Below, piece by piece: positions 16,712-22,692 of a DNA stretch of 22,692 nt; the stretch's first letter is position 1, and each line of letters starts with the position of its first letter. The position numbers and the translations under genes were made by a program. The stretch comes from DASVNK01 sp964478815 (GTDB taxonomy: Bacteria; Verrucomicrobiota; Verrucomicrobiia; Limisphaerales; SXQI01), in contig CAYZKY010000106.1 in assembly GCA_964478815.1 (NCBI GenBank), positions 1 to 22,692 of the forward strand. The letters run 5' to 3'. The notes under the pieces are model-generated. The model searched no databases. It had not been told where the DNA came from and saw only the letters and a list, made by a program, of their open reading frames with translations.

Positions 16712-17105
16712 GAGAGCTTTCGGGCAAGCCGAGTTCCTCCATCAGTTTCGGAACGGAGGTCTGCCGAAGGGCCGCTAATTCGATCAATGCTTCCAACCGC
16801 TCGGCCGCGAGTTTTTCCAAGGTTTCGGTCAACCGGAGCAACTGGGCGCGTTCGCGGGAGGTGATTTTCTCTTCGCGCAGCTTCGCTTGAAGATGGTCGA
16901 GTCGAATCTGCCGTTCGGCGTCCAAACCACGATTGACGGTTCGCAGCAACTCCGATTCGCGGGCCGGAAGGAGGGCTTTGTGCCGTTCGAAGCGAATCCG
17001 AGAAGCGCCTTCGATCACCCGATCCAATTGGCGGACACTCAACTCGGCCATCTCCGCCAACAACCGCGCCGGGGTCATCCTCGCTTTGGCCAACTCAGTC
17101 GACAT
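16704..17105 (-). CDS. Small helical partner of the HNH protein
   Basis: A 133-residue all-helical protein without a named domain. Features: LLPARESELLRTVNRGL (about 46-62), then a charged coiled-coil stretch with LREEKITSRERAQLLRLTE, and a C-terminal segment LIELAALRQTSVPKLMEELGL. From memory the same layout (ExELLxxIN, a charged middle, LxxLAxLRxxSLxxLMxxLGI) occurs in proteins encoded next to the same type of HNH gene in cyanobacteria and others, so the two look like a conserved module. It overlaps the HNH gene by 8 bases. ATG at 17103-17105. Whether it is an inhibitor, antitoxin or cofactor is unknown. Confidence 0.75.
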   Translation of the reverse strand: MSTELAKARMTPARLLAEMAELSVRQLDRVIEGASRIRFERHKALLPARESELLRTVNRGLDAERQIRLDHLQAKLREEKITSRERAQLLRLTETLEKLAAERLEALIELAALRQTSVPKLMEELGLPESSHV

Positions 17106-17111
17106 CAGCCA

Positions 17112-17139
17112 ATTTTCGCGGGAAATGGCGCAGGGTCAA
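17112..17139 (-). promoter_or_regulatory. Possible promoter of the HNH module
   Basis: On the minus strand: TTGACC (17139-17134), 16-base spacer, GAAAAT (17117-17112), then six bases to the ATG at 17105. A weaker -10 than in the toxin-antitoxin promoters but with nearly the same start-codon distance. Confidence 0.35.
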
Positions 17140-17232
17140 CCGGGATTTCCGTCCCACCAGCCCAGCCCCATGCGCGCAGGGTTTGGCCTCCGGGTGGCTG
17201 GCCCGGAGAAAACGAGGTGCTAACGTCGGGAT

Positions 17233-17472
17233 ATGATATTGCGAACCGTCGAGGTCGATCTGGAGCGCGGACAGGTGCGGGCGCGCGGCGCAGAGCAGCT
17301 TCCCGACAAAGCCGCCGCCTTGCTGACGATCCTCCCGGAAGCTCCGGACGCTGGGGAAGCTCCCGCAGCGGCCTCCGAAGCAGGATTGCGCCGGCTCCCG
17401 GCCGCGCCGGGATTCCTCATCTCCCGCGCCGATTTGCAACGCAGCCTGGAGGCCGACTGCTACGAGCAATGA
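17233..17472 (+). CDS. VapB-like antitoxin, apparently orphan
   Basis: A 79-residue protein. The N-terminal part (MILRTVEVDLERGQVRARGA, then EQLPDKAAALLTILPE) follows the pattern of short swapped-hairpin antitoxins: an I-x-V strand, a charged turn, then LP-x-x-x-x-LLTIL. The C-terminal half, with ISRADLQRSLEA, would be the toxin-binding part. Its TGA overlaps the ATG of a downstream frame as ATGA (17469-17472), and that frame begins like a PIN toxin but soon loses similarity. So this looks like a vapB whose vapC has been lost. Function inferred only from this pattern and context. Confidence 0.6.
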   Translation: MILRTVEVDLERGQVRARGAEQLPDKAAALLTILPEAPDAGEAPAAASEAGLRRLPAAPGFLISRADLQRSLEADCYEQ

Positions 17473-17528
17473 CGCTGGACGCCATTCCGCCTCGCACCCG
17501 CGTGCTAATGGATGGGAATAGTTTCATC
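17469..17528 (+). pseudogene. N-terminal stub of a VapC (PIN) toxin
   Basis: Starting with the ATG that overlaps the antitoxin stop, the frame reads MTLDAIPPRTRVLMDGNSFI. This matches the beginning of PIN toxins of the type IP-x-x-x-R-V-x-x-D-x-N-x-F-I, including the first catalytic Asp. Immediately after, similarity ends and the frame runs into the antisense of the peroxiredoxin gene. The remaining roughly 110 residues of a VapC are absent, so it is a deletion remnant. Confidence 0.6.
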
Positions 17529-17572
17529 GACGCCCCCGACGGACTTGGCGAGCAGCCGCTGGTTCCCCTCGC

Positions 17573-18091
17573 CTATTTGGCAGCGCCGAGTTCCTTGAGC
17601 TTGGCGGCGATGTCGGCGCCGTGCTGGGCGGTTTTGACTTGCTTGTCGATGTGGGAGATTTTGCCGTCCTTGCCGATGTAGAACGTCCAGCGGGTGGCCA
17701 TGCCGCGTTCGTTGAGGACGCCGTACGCCTTGGCGGTCTCCTTGGCAGGGTCGGACAGGATCGGGTAATCGAGCATGAGGGATTCGGCGAATTTCTTGTT
17801 GGTCTCGGCGTCGTCCACGCTGGCGGTGAAGTAGGCCGCGCCGGTCTTGCGCAGGAGATCGCCCTGCTCGCGCATGTCCTTGCACTCGGCGGTGCAACCG
17901 GGGGTGAAGGCCTTGGGGAACCAGGCGAGCACCACGGGCTTCTTGCCCTTGAAATCGCTCAAGGCGTAGGTCTTGCCATCGCTGCCCTGGAGTTTGAAGT
18001 CCGGAGCCGCATCGCCCACTTTCAGCTCTGCGCCCGAGACGGTCAGCGCCATCCCAGCCCACAACACGGCCACGGCAAAGATTCGATTCAT
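17573..18091 (-). CDS. Exported peroxiredoxin (Bcp/AhpC-TSA family)
   Basis: A 172-residue thiol peroxidase that reduces hydroperoxides. Residues 1-21 form a signal peptide (MNRIFAVAVLWAGMALTVSG before AEL), so it should act in the periplasm, unlike the usually cytoplasmic Bcp. The catalytic block is FPKAFTPGCTAEC: peroxidatic Cys66 with Thr63 and Pro, and a second Cys at 70 that may resolve the disulfide; the spacing is three residues between them rather than Bcp's usual four. The later RWTFYIGKDGKI contains the conserved arginine. It lies 45 bp after ruvA on the same strand and may share its transcript, though an unrelated function is obvious. Confidence 0.92.
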   Translation of the reverse strand: MNRIFAVAVLWAGMALTVSGAELKVGDAAPDFKLQGSDGKTYALSDFKGKKPVVLAWFPKAFTPGCTAECKDMREQGDLLRKTGAAYFTASVDDAETNKKFAESLMLDYPILSDPAKETAKAYGVLNERGMATRWTFYIGKDGKISHIDKQVKTAQHGADIAAKLKELGAAK

Positions 18092-18136
18092 AGTAACGGA
18101 CTTAGACGCTGGGAGGGGCGCGGATGTTCAGCACAG

Positions 18137-18736
18137 TCACCGCCGCAGGCTGGCGCGGACGAGGTCGTCGGCTCCGGCGGACGGGCCGAGCTTGGCCACG
18201 GCGGCTTTGATGGCATCGTGCGCCTCGAGCTGCTTGAAGCCGAGGGCGATCAAGGCGAGGACGGCGTCGTTCAGTTTCTGGTCCTCGGGGGAGAGGCCGC
18301 GCTGGGCGCTGCTGGCTTCCCAAGCGCCGGCCTGGCCGACCTTGTCGCGCAATTCGACGACAATTCGTTCGGCGGTCTTCTTGCCGACGCCGCTGATCTG
18401 GGAGAGCGCCTTGACATCGCCATTGGCGACGGCGCCGCGGAAGGCGGTGGGGTTCATGCCGCTGAGGACATTGAGGGCGATCTTCGGGCCGATGCCGCTG
18501 ACGGTGTGGATCAGCATGCGGAAGAGTTCGCGCTCCTGGGCAGTCATGAAGCCGTAGAGGACGTGAGCATCCTCGCGGATGGCGAGGTGGGTGAGGAGCT
18601 TCACCTCGCTGCCGGGCGGGGGAAGTTTGTCGTAGGAGGAGAGCGGGATGAGGATGTCGTAGCCGACTCCCTGGACATCCAGGGTGACCTGGGTGGGGAG
18701 GATTTCGACGACGCGGCCGTGAAGGTAGGCGATCAC
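18137..18736 (-). CDS. ruvA: Holliday junction branch migration protein RuvA
   Basis: A 199-residue DNA-binding subunit that holds the Holliday junction for the RuvB motor. The N-terminal OB-fold domain shows IAYLHGRV, GVGYDILIPLSSY and AHVLYGFMTAQERELFRMLI. Two helix-hairpin-helix motifs follow: VSGIGPKIALNVLSG (about 80-94) and ISGVGKKTAERIVVELRDK (about 115-133). The C-terminal RuvB-binding domain (DAVLALIALGFKQLEAHDAI) is complete. Start GTG at 18734-18736, 12 bp downstream of the ruvC stop, so ruvC-ruvA form an operon. ruvB is not in the window. Confidence 0.97.
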   Translation of the reverse strand: MIAYLHGRVVEILPTQVTLDVQGVGYDILIPLSSYDKLPPPGSEVKLLTHLAIREDAHVLYGFMTAQERELFRMLIHTVSGIGPKIALNVLSGMNPTAFRGAVANGDVKALSQISGVGKKTAERIVVELRDKVGQAGAWEASSAQRGLSPEDQKLNDAVLALIALGFKQLEAHDAIKAAVAKLGPSAGADDLVRASLRR

Positions 18737-18748
18737 AGGTTAGATTCG

Positions 18749-19273
18749 TTAGATTCGCTTAGGAGGGCTGATGTTGTGGCGGCCGGTTTCCTGGGCGAAG
18801 GCGAGGGCCAGGGCCAGGGCATCAGCGGCGTCCGGTTCGGGGGGTTCGGCCAGGCCGAGCAGGCGCTGCACCATCTTGGCAACGGCCAGTTTCTGCGCGC
18901 CGCCGTAGCCGACGATGGCGAGCTTCACCTTGCGGGTGGCCAGCTCGTAGACCTCGAGGCCGGCCTCCGCCACGGCGGCCAGGCTGGCTCCCCGGGCTTC
19001 GCCCATGATCAGGGCGGTCTTCAGGTTTTGGGCGTAAAACAGACCCTCGACGACGCAAACGGCAGGGCTGAAGCGCTTGATCTCGGCGCGGAGGACTTCG
19101 GCGATCCGGCCGAGACAGCGGGTGCGCTCCCAGCCCGCCGGGCAGCGGATGGTGCCTTGAGCCAGAACCTGGGCCTGGGGCTGGGCGAGCCGGATGATTC
19201 CGTAACCGGTGCCGCGCAGGGAGGGGTCGACCCCGAGGACGATCTCATGGCGCGAGCGGGCGGAGCCATTCAT
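18749..19273 (-). CDS. ruvC: Crossover junction endodeoxyribonuclease RuvC
   Basis: A 174-residue Holliday junction resolvase. All four catalytic acids are present: Asp16 in GVDPSLRGTGYG, Glu76 in VVEGLFYAQN, and Asp148 and Asp151 in PDAADALALA. The length from the ATG at 19271-19273 is that of standard RuvC. The frame is open further upstream to a GTG at 19360, adding MGIRPEDFEKMRRRLSGAA and ten more residues; this does not belong to RuvC as known and no Shine-Dalgarno supports either start, so the extension is treated as doubtful. Followed by ruvA after 12 bp. Confidence 0.95.
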   Translation of the reverse strand: MNGSARSRHEIVLGVDPSLRGTGYGIIRLAQPQAQVLAQGTIRCPAGWERTRCLGRIAEVLRAEIKRFSPAVCVVEGLFYAQNLKTALIMGEARGASLAAVAEAGLEVYELATRKVKLAIVGYGGAQKLAVAKMVQRLLGLAEPPEPDAADALALALAFAQETGRHNISPPKRI

Positions 19274-19635
19274 GGTCGGTGACTTCGGCACCGGGGCACG
19301 GGCGGCCGCACCGCTCAACCGGCGGCGCATCTTCTCGAAATCTTCAGGCCGAATCCCCACTGGCCGAGGGTGCCAGTTCAGGCGGGCGGATGCACGGCGA
19401 AATGGGGGCAGGAAGGGGCATTACGGGGGTTTTGGGGGCATTTATCGGCCGATGAAGGGGCCGGTGAGAGCGAATAGAAAACAATTTAAGCAGACTGTGA
19501 CGAGGTGGGACACGCCAAAATCTCAAAGTGGGATTGGCGGGATGACGGGGGTTTGGTGATGGGATGATCGGGTTGGATGGCGGGACGATGGTGGGACGAG
19601 AAGGGGCAGGCGGCGGGAAAAGTAGACACGCCGCG
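19274..19635. other. G-rich spacer upstream of ruvC
   Basis: About 360 bases without a convincing gene. The part from about 19530 to 19620 is a run of imperfect GGGATGA/GGGACGA units on the plus strand with many GGG triplets. A GTAGAC motif at about 19623 resembles the repeats of the 6403-7262 spacer. No clear ruvC promoter was identified. Confidence 0.6.
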
Positions 19636-20190
19636 CTAGCGATCCACACCAGAATGACCAACCCGAGCACGCCAGACTTCCACGACGAAGTACGGGCCGG
19701 GCTCGGGTTGTTGCCCTTCGAACATTGAGGCTAACCGAAAAGCCGTGTCAGCGTCGTTGACCAAGCAGTATTGATTGGTCGGAATCGTTTCCGCCAGGTG
19801 GTTGCACGAAAGGGGTGAACACTCGAAGGTGGTGCCGAGGCTCCGGGAGACCATGTCGTATCCGAGCAGTTCGAATTCTGGGGACATGGGCTCGACCGTC
19901 AGCGGAGGTACGTCGAACGGTTGTTGTCGCTCTCCCCTGAATTCCACTGGAAACAGGCGATAGCCGTAGAGCTTATGAGCGGCTCGCTCCAGATCAGGCA
20001 CGACTTTCCATGCCAGCTCCGGGGCATCGTAAACGAACAAATCGTTGTGGAGCCAGCGGTCGATCCAACCGCAGGGAGGAGAAGCTATACAATCCGAGAC
20101 ACTGCAAATCTCTGCGACTTGCGGTGCCTTGAGCCAATCGGGGCGGAGCGTAATCCGCTTCGGCAGGTATCCGATCAGAACGGACGTCAT
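19636..20190 (-). CDS. Conserved hypothetical protein coupled to a toxin-antitoxin pair
   Basis: A 184-residue soluble protein without a named domain, signal peptide or membrane helix. It has several striking segments: PPCGWIDRWLHNDLFVYDAP, LGYDMVSRSLGTTFECSPLS with CNHLAETIPTNQYCL following, and a C-terminal EPGPYFVVEVWRARVG. The FECSPLSCN stretch with its paired cysteines and the EPGPY-x-VVEVWR end look conserved; I recall similar hypothetical proteins in other bacteria, but cannot name a family. Its ATG overlaps the stop of the toxin gene as ATGA (20187-20190), so it is translated from the same mRNA as the toxin. It could be an unrelated passenger or a third component. Confidence 0.75.
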   Translation of the reverse strand: MTSVLIGYLPKRITLRPDWLKAPQVAEICSVSDCIASPPCGWIDRWLHNDLFVYDAPELAWKVVPDLERAAHKLYGYRLFPVEFRGERQQPFDVPPLTVEPMSPEFELLGYDMVSRSLGTTFECSPLSCNHLAETIPTNQYCLVNDADTAFRLASMFEGQQPEPGPYFVVEVWRARVGHSGVDR

Positions 20191-20498
20191 CGGTCGGGCT
20201 CTCCGCTCAAGCGATTTTTCCAGTAGTCAGGCAGGCGCTTGCAGTGCATGACCGCGACAATCCAGACGGTGTCCGGCAGGTCGGCATACACGATGGCGTA
20301 AGGAAATCTTCGGGTAAAGGCCCGACGGACTTGCGCGCGGATGGAAGGGTAGCGTTGTGGATCGCCAGCGATGGTATCCAGCACGCGCTGGACTTCCGCG
20401 TGCAATTGTTCGCCGAGTTCCTCGCGAAGGTTCGCGTAATACTGGACGGCAGCCGCGTACTCCTCCCGCGCCTGGGGATGATACACGACGGCCTTCAA
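20187..20498 (-). CDS. ParE/RelE-family toxin
   Basis: A 103-residue RelE/ParE superfamily toxin: VVYHPQAREEYAAAVQYYAN, the long helix LGEQLHAEVQRVLDTI, then YPSIRAQVRRAFTRRFPYAI and VYADLPDTVWIVAVMHCKRL with the terminal PDYWKNR. The RRFPYAIVY and VMHCKR-x-PDYW motifs are typical of the subgroup paired with TIGR02574-type addiction antitoxins. The start is TTG at 20496-20498, overlapping the antitoxin stop as TTGA; its own stop overlaps the next gene as ATGA. It appears intact. Target (gyrase or mRNA) not determinable from sequence. Confidence 0.92.
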   Translation of the reverse strand: MKAVVYHPQAREEYAAAVQYYANLREELGEQLHAEVQRVLDTIAGDPQRYPSIRAQVRRAFTRRFPYAIVYADLPDTVWIVAVMHCKRLPDYWKNRLSGEPDR

Positions 20499-20725
20499 TG
20501 GCGCAGCAGTTCGTCTATCTCGGCGAAGACCTGGGCGGCCGGAATGCCTTTAACCTTTCCCGTCCGGATTTCGGTCATCCGCCGGTCGATCTCTCGATCC
20601 CACGCCGCCTCGATTTCGGGCGCGCGGGCATGCAGTTCGTCGGTGAGCCGCCCGACGAGTTCGCCGACTTGTTCGGGTGGCCATTGGCGTGCTTCCTCGA
20701 CGATTTGTTCCAGGGTCATCGGCAT
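20495..20725 (-). CDS. Addiction-module antitoxin (TIGR02574-like)
   Basis: A 76-residue helical protein: TLEQIVEEARQWPPEQVGEL, then VGRLTDELHARAPEIEAAWD, REIDRRMTEIRTGKVKGIPA and EIDELLRH. The E-x-x-W-x-x-E-I-x-x-R and GK-x-x-x-I-PA elements are hallmarks of the TIGR02574 addiction-module family, partners of ParE/RelE toxins. The open frame reaches a TTG at 20761, but that codon is the first half of the probable -35 box; I choose the ATG at 20723-20725, which sits seven bases after the -10. First gene of a three-gene chain, each overlapping the next by four bases. Confidence 0.88.
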   Translation of the reverse strand: MPMTLEQIVEEARQWPPEQVGELVGRLTDELHARAPEIEAAWDREIDRRMTEIRTGKVKGIPAAQVFAEIDELLRH

Positions 20726-20732
20726 GAAATCA

Positions 20733-20761
20733 AGAATACGCTGCCCAGACAGGTTGTTCAA
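20733..20761 (-). promoter_or_regulatory. Sigma70-like promoter of the third toxin-antitoxin operon
   Basis: On the minus strand: TTGAAC (20761-20756), 17-base spacer, TATTCT (20738-20733), then seven bases to the ATG at 20725. Spacing predicts transcription starting at or next to the ATG, and decides the antitoxin start. Confidence 0.55.
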
Positions 20762-20824
20762 TGACGGTTCGGACCATGTGCGACGATTGGAACTTGGCGC
20801 GAAGAAGCGTCCATCATTTTAAGA

Positions 20825-21958
20825 TCACGGCGCTGGCGGCGAATTCAATAACTGCGCCCGGAGTTTGGACTGGGCGCTGGAGAATGGGAGGGGGGTGAGG
20901 GAGGCGAGGGGGAGCCATTGGGCGGAGAGTTGGCGGGCGAGGCGGGGGCGGGCGGCGGATGGGACGGCGGCGCGCCAGGCCTGGAGGGTGATGCGGTGGG
21001 TGGTGATGGTGTGGCGAAGGGTGTGGAAGGGCTGGAGGGGGAGCTTGGCAAGGGGGCCGTGGGAGGGGTGGGCGGGGTCGGGAATTTCGACGGTCGGGAA
21101 TTCCCAGAGGCCGGCGTTTTGCTGGCCAGCGGGGCGCTGGCGGACGAGGACGCGATCACCGGAGATCAGAAGGTAGCTGTAGCTGAGGCGCGGGCGGACG
21201 AGCTTTTTGGGAGAGGCCGCTGGGAATTTGGCTACTTGACCGCGCCGAGCGGCCTCGCAATGCGGGAGGACGGGGCAAGCCGGGCACTGCGGCGCGCGCG
21301 GGGTGCAGACGAGGGCTCCGAGTTCCATGAGGCCCTGGTTGAGGGAGGAGATGCGGAGGGTTCCGCGCGAGTGCTCCACGGCTTCGACCAGCGAGGCGCT
21401 GAGCGACCAGAGGCGTTTGAGGGTGGGGCCGGCCTTGGGAGAGCCGCGCACGGCGAAGAGGCGGGAAAGGACGCGGGCGACATTGCCATCGAGAATCGGG
21501 CGGTGCTGGCCGAACGCCATGCTGGCGATGGCACCGGCGGTGTAGCGTCCGATACCGGGCAGGGCGAGGATGGCGTCGTACTCGGCCGGAAACTGGCCGC
21601 CGGGACCCGCGACGATTGCGCGGGCGGCGCGGTGGAGATTGCGGGCGCGGGAATAGTAGCCGAGGCCTTCCCAGGCCTTGAGGACGGAGCTTTCGGAGGC
21701 GGCGCTGAGGGCGTGGAGCGTGGGGAATTGCGTCATCCACCGCTCCCAATAGGGGATCACGGTCTTGACCTGGGTTTGCTGGAGCATGATCTCCGAAACC
21801 CAGATGGCATAGGGATCGAGAGTGCGCCGCCAGGGGAGATCGCGGCCGTTCTGCTCGAACCAGGTCGCGATGCGTTGCGCTAGCTCCGCGAAGCTCGGCC
21901 GCGCACTACTCCCACTCGATGGTCGCGGGCGGTTTGCTGCTGATGTCGAGGCAGACAC
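20825..21958 (-). CDS. mutY: Adenine DNA glycosylase MutY
   Basis: A 377-residue base-excision repair enzyme that removes adenine mispaired with 8-oxoguanine. Catalytic Glu56 is in SEIMLQQTQV, the helix-hairpin-helix is LPGIGRYTAGAI (about 133-144), and catalytic Asp157 is in PILDGNVARVL. The 4Fe-4S cluster loop is complete: Cys218, 225, 228 and 234 (C-x6-C-x2-C-x5-C). The C-terminal NUDIX-like domain (SYSYLLISGDRVLVRQRP, GLWEFPTVE) recognises 8-oxoguanine. The only standard start in frame before the conserved region is GTG 21956-21958, which lies inside guaA and gives a 53-base overlap. The first ~20 residues (Ser/Ala/Arg-rich) are not family sequence, so a rarer start nearer 21900 is possible. 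Confidence 0.95.
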   Translation of the reverse strand: MSASTSAANRPRPSSGSSARPSFAELAQRIATWFEQNGRDLPWRRTLDPYAIWVSEIMLQQTQVKTVIPYWERWMTQFPTLHALSAASESSVLKAWEGLGYYSRARNLHRAARAIVAGPGGQFPAEYDAILALPGIGRYTAGAIASMAFGQHRPILDGNVARVLSRLFAVRGSPKAGPTLKRLWSLSASLVEAVEHSRGTLRISSLNQGLMELGALVCTPRAPQCPACPVLPHCEAARRGQVAKFPAASPKKLVRPRLSYSYLLISGDRVLVRQRPAGQQNAGLWEFPTVEIPDPAHPSHGPLAKLPLQPFHTLRHTITTHRITLQAWRAAVPSAARPRLARQLSAQWLPLASLTPLPFSSAQSKLRAQLLNSPPAP

Positions 21959-22692
21959 GGTTGACGCCCTTGACCTCGTTAATGATGCGGGAGGAAAGTT
22001 TTTCGAGGATCTCGTAAGGGAGCTTGACCCAATCGGCGGTCATGCCGTCCTGGGATTCGACGACGCGGAGAGCGATGGTGTAGTCGTAGGTGCGTTCGTC
22101 GCCCATAACGCCGACGCTGCGGATGGGCAGGAGGACGGCGAAGCTCTGCCAGATGGTGTAGTACCAGCCGGTCTGTTTCATTTCCTCGACCACGATGGCG
22201 TCGGCCTTGCGGAGGATTTCGAGGCGCGAGGCCGTGAGGGCGCCAAGGATGCGGACCGCGAGGCCGGGGCCGGGGAAAGGCTGGCGCATGACGATTTCCT
22301 TGGGGAGGCCCAGCTCGAGACCGAGCTGGCGGACCTCATCCTTGAAAAGGCACTTCAGCGGTTCGAGGAGCGCGAATTTCATCCGCTTGGGAAGTCCACC
22401 GACATTGTGGTGGCTCTTGATCATGGCGGCGGGGTTGCCGGCGATGGGCACGGATTCGATGATGTCCGGATAGAGCGTGCCTTGCGCGAGAAACTTCGCC
22501 TGGCCGGCGCGTTTGGTGGCGGCTTCGAAGACCTGGATGAAGGTCTTGCCGATAATCTTGCGCTTGCGCTCGGGGTCGGTGACGTCGCGGAGATTTTTCA
22601 GGAAAAGTTTGGAAGCGTCCTCGTATTGCAGCTTGATCTGGAAATGGCGGCCGAAGACCTCCTGGACGACCTCGGCTTCGCGGGCACGAAGG
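21906..22692 (-). CDS. guaA: GMP synthase, glutamine-hydrolysing (5'-partial)
   Basis: The C-terminal part of GuaA, which aminates XMP to GMP. The visible 261 residues begin inside the ATP-pyrophosphatase domain (LRAREAEVVQEVFGRHF) and include KRKIIGKTFIQVF, LAQGTLYPDIIES, KSHHNVGGLP, LFKDEVRQLGLELGLP, RQPFPGPGLAVRILG, and the dimerisation-domain end RSVGVMGDERTYDY and KPPATIEWE, which is the family's invariant C terminus. The glutaminase domain and the ATP P-loop lie beyond the window edge. The stop TAG is at 21906-21908 and overlaps the mutY start region. Confidence 0.97.
   Translation of the reverse strand, partial: LRAREAEVVQEVFGRHFQIKLQYEDASKLFLKNLRDVTDPERKRKIIGKTFIQVFEAATKRAGQAKFLAQGTLYPDIIESVPIAGNPAAMIKSHHNVGGLPKRMKFALLEPLKCLFKDEVRQLGLELGLPKEIVMRQPFPGPGLAVRILGALTASRLEILRKADAIVVEEMKQTGWYYTIWQSFAVLLPIRSVGVMGDERTYDYTIALRVVESQDGMTADWVKLPYEILEKLSSRIINEVKGVNRVCLDISSKPPATIEWE

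Noticed and set aside
17621..19282. 553-codon plus-strand frame
   Set aside because: Antisense to the peroxiredoxin, ruvA and ruvC genes, all with clear catalytic or binding motifs.

Overview
The window is a GC-rich bacterial chromosomal segment and one end of the sequence falls inside rpoC, the other inside guaA. A run of ten Ns at 2514-2523 shows that it comes from a draft or metagenome scaffold. The gene set (rpoC, rph, prmA, ruvC-ruvA, mutY, guaA), the scarcity of Shine-Dalgarno sequences, and GC-rich palindromic spacer repeats suggest a member of the PVC group, most likely Verrucomicrobiota. That placement is inference from gene style, not from a marker tree.

Layout. 1-2755 (+): the C-terminal two thirds of RpoC, closed by a strong intrinsic terminator. 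2854-6402 (-): a secreted FG-GAP repeat protein, then a ROK-family sugar kinase-like gene with a PIG-L deacetylase directly downstream. 6403-7262: a gene-free spacer packed with degenerate C-tract/T-tract repeats and GC palindromes. 7263-9285: a small ORF overlapping a nucleotidyltransferase-like gene, a small membrane protein, and a vapBC-type pair whose toxin is cut by an in-frame stop. 9360-10709 (-): a KtrB/TrkH potassium channel subunit preceded by a c-di-AMP (ydaO-type) riboswitch at about 10825-10976. 11109-11980: slyX and a second toxin-antitoxin pair. 12031-15687 (-): prmA, a histidine phosphatase, rph and an ankyrin-repeat protein. 15845-17528: a DUF309 gene, an HNH nuclease with its small partner, and an orphan VapB-like antitoxin with a stub of its VapC. 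17573-19273 (-): an exported peroxiredoxin, ruvA and ruvC. 19636-20725 (-): a third toxin-antitoxin pair translationally coupled to a gene of unknown function. 20825-22692 (-): mutY overlapping the end of guaA.

How it fits together. Housekeeping genes (transcription, RNA 3' processing, ribosomal protein methylation, Holliday junction processing, base excision repair, GMP synthesis) alternate with small accessory modules, mostly toxin-antitoxin loci, two of them visibly decaying. The most informative regulatory element is the c-di-AMP aptamer, which links potassium uptake to second-messenger level. Three toxin-antitoxin operons, and more weakly the HNH module, have sigma70-like promoters placed so that transcription should begin at or within a base or two of the start codon, predicting leaderless mRNAs.
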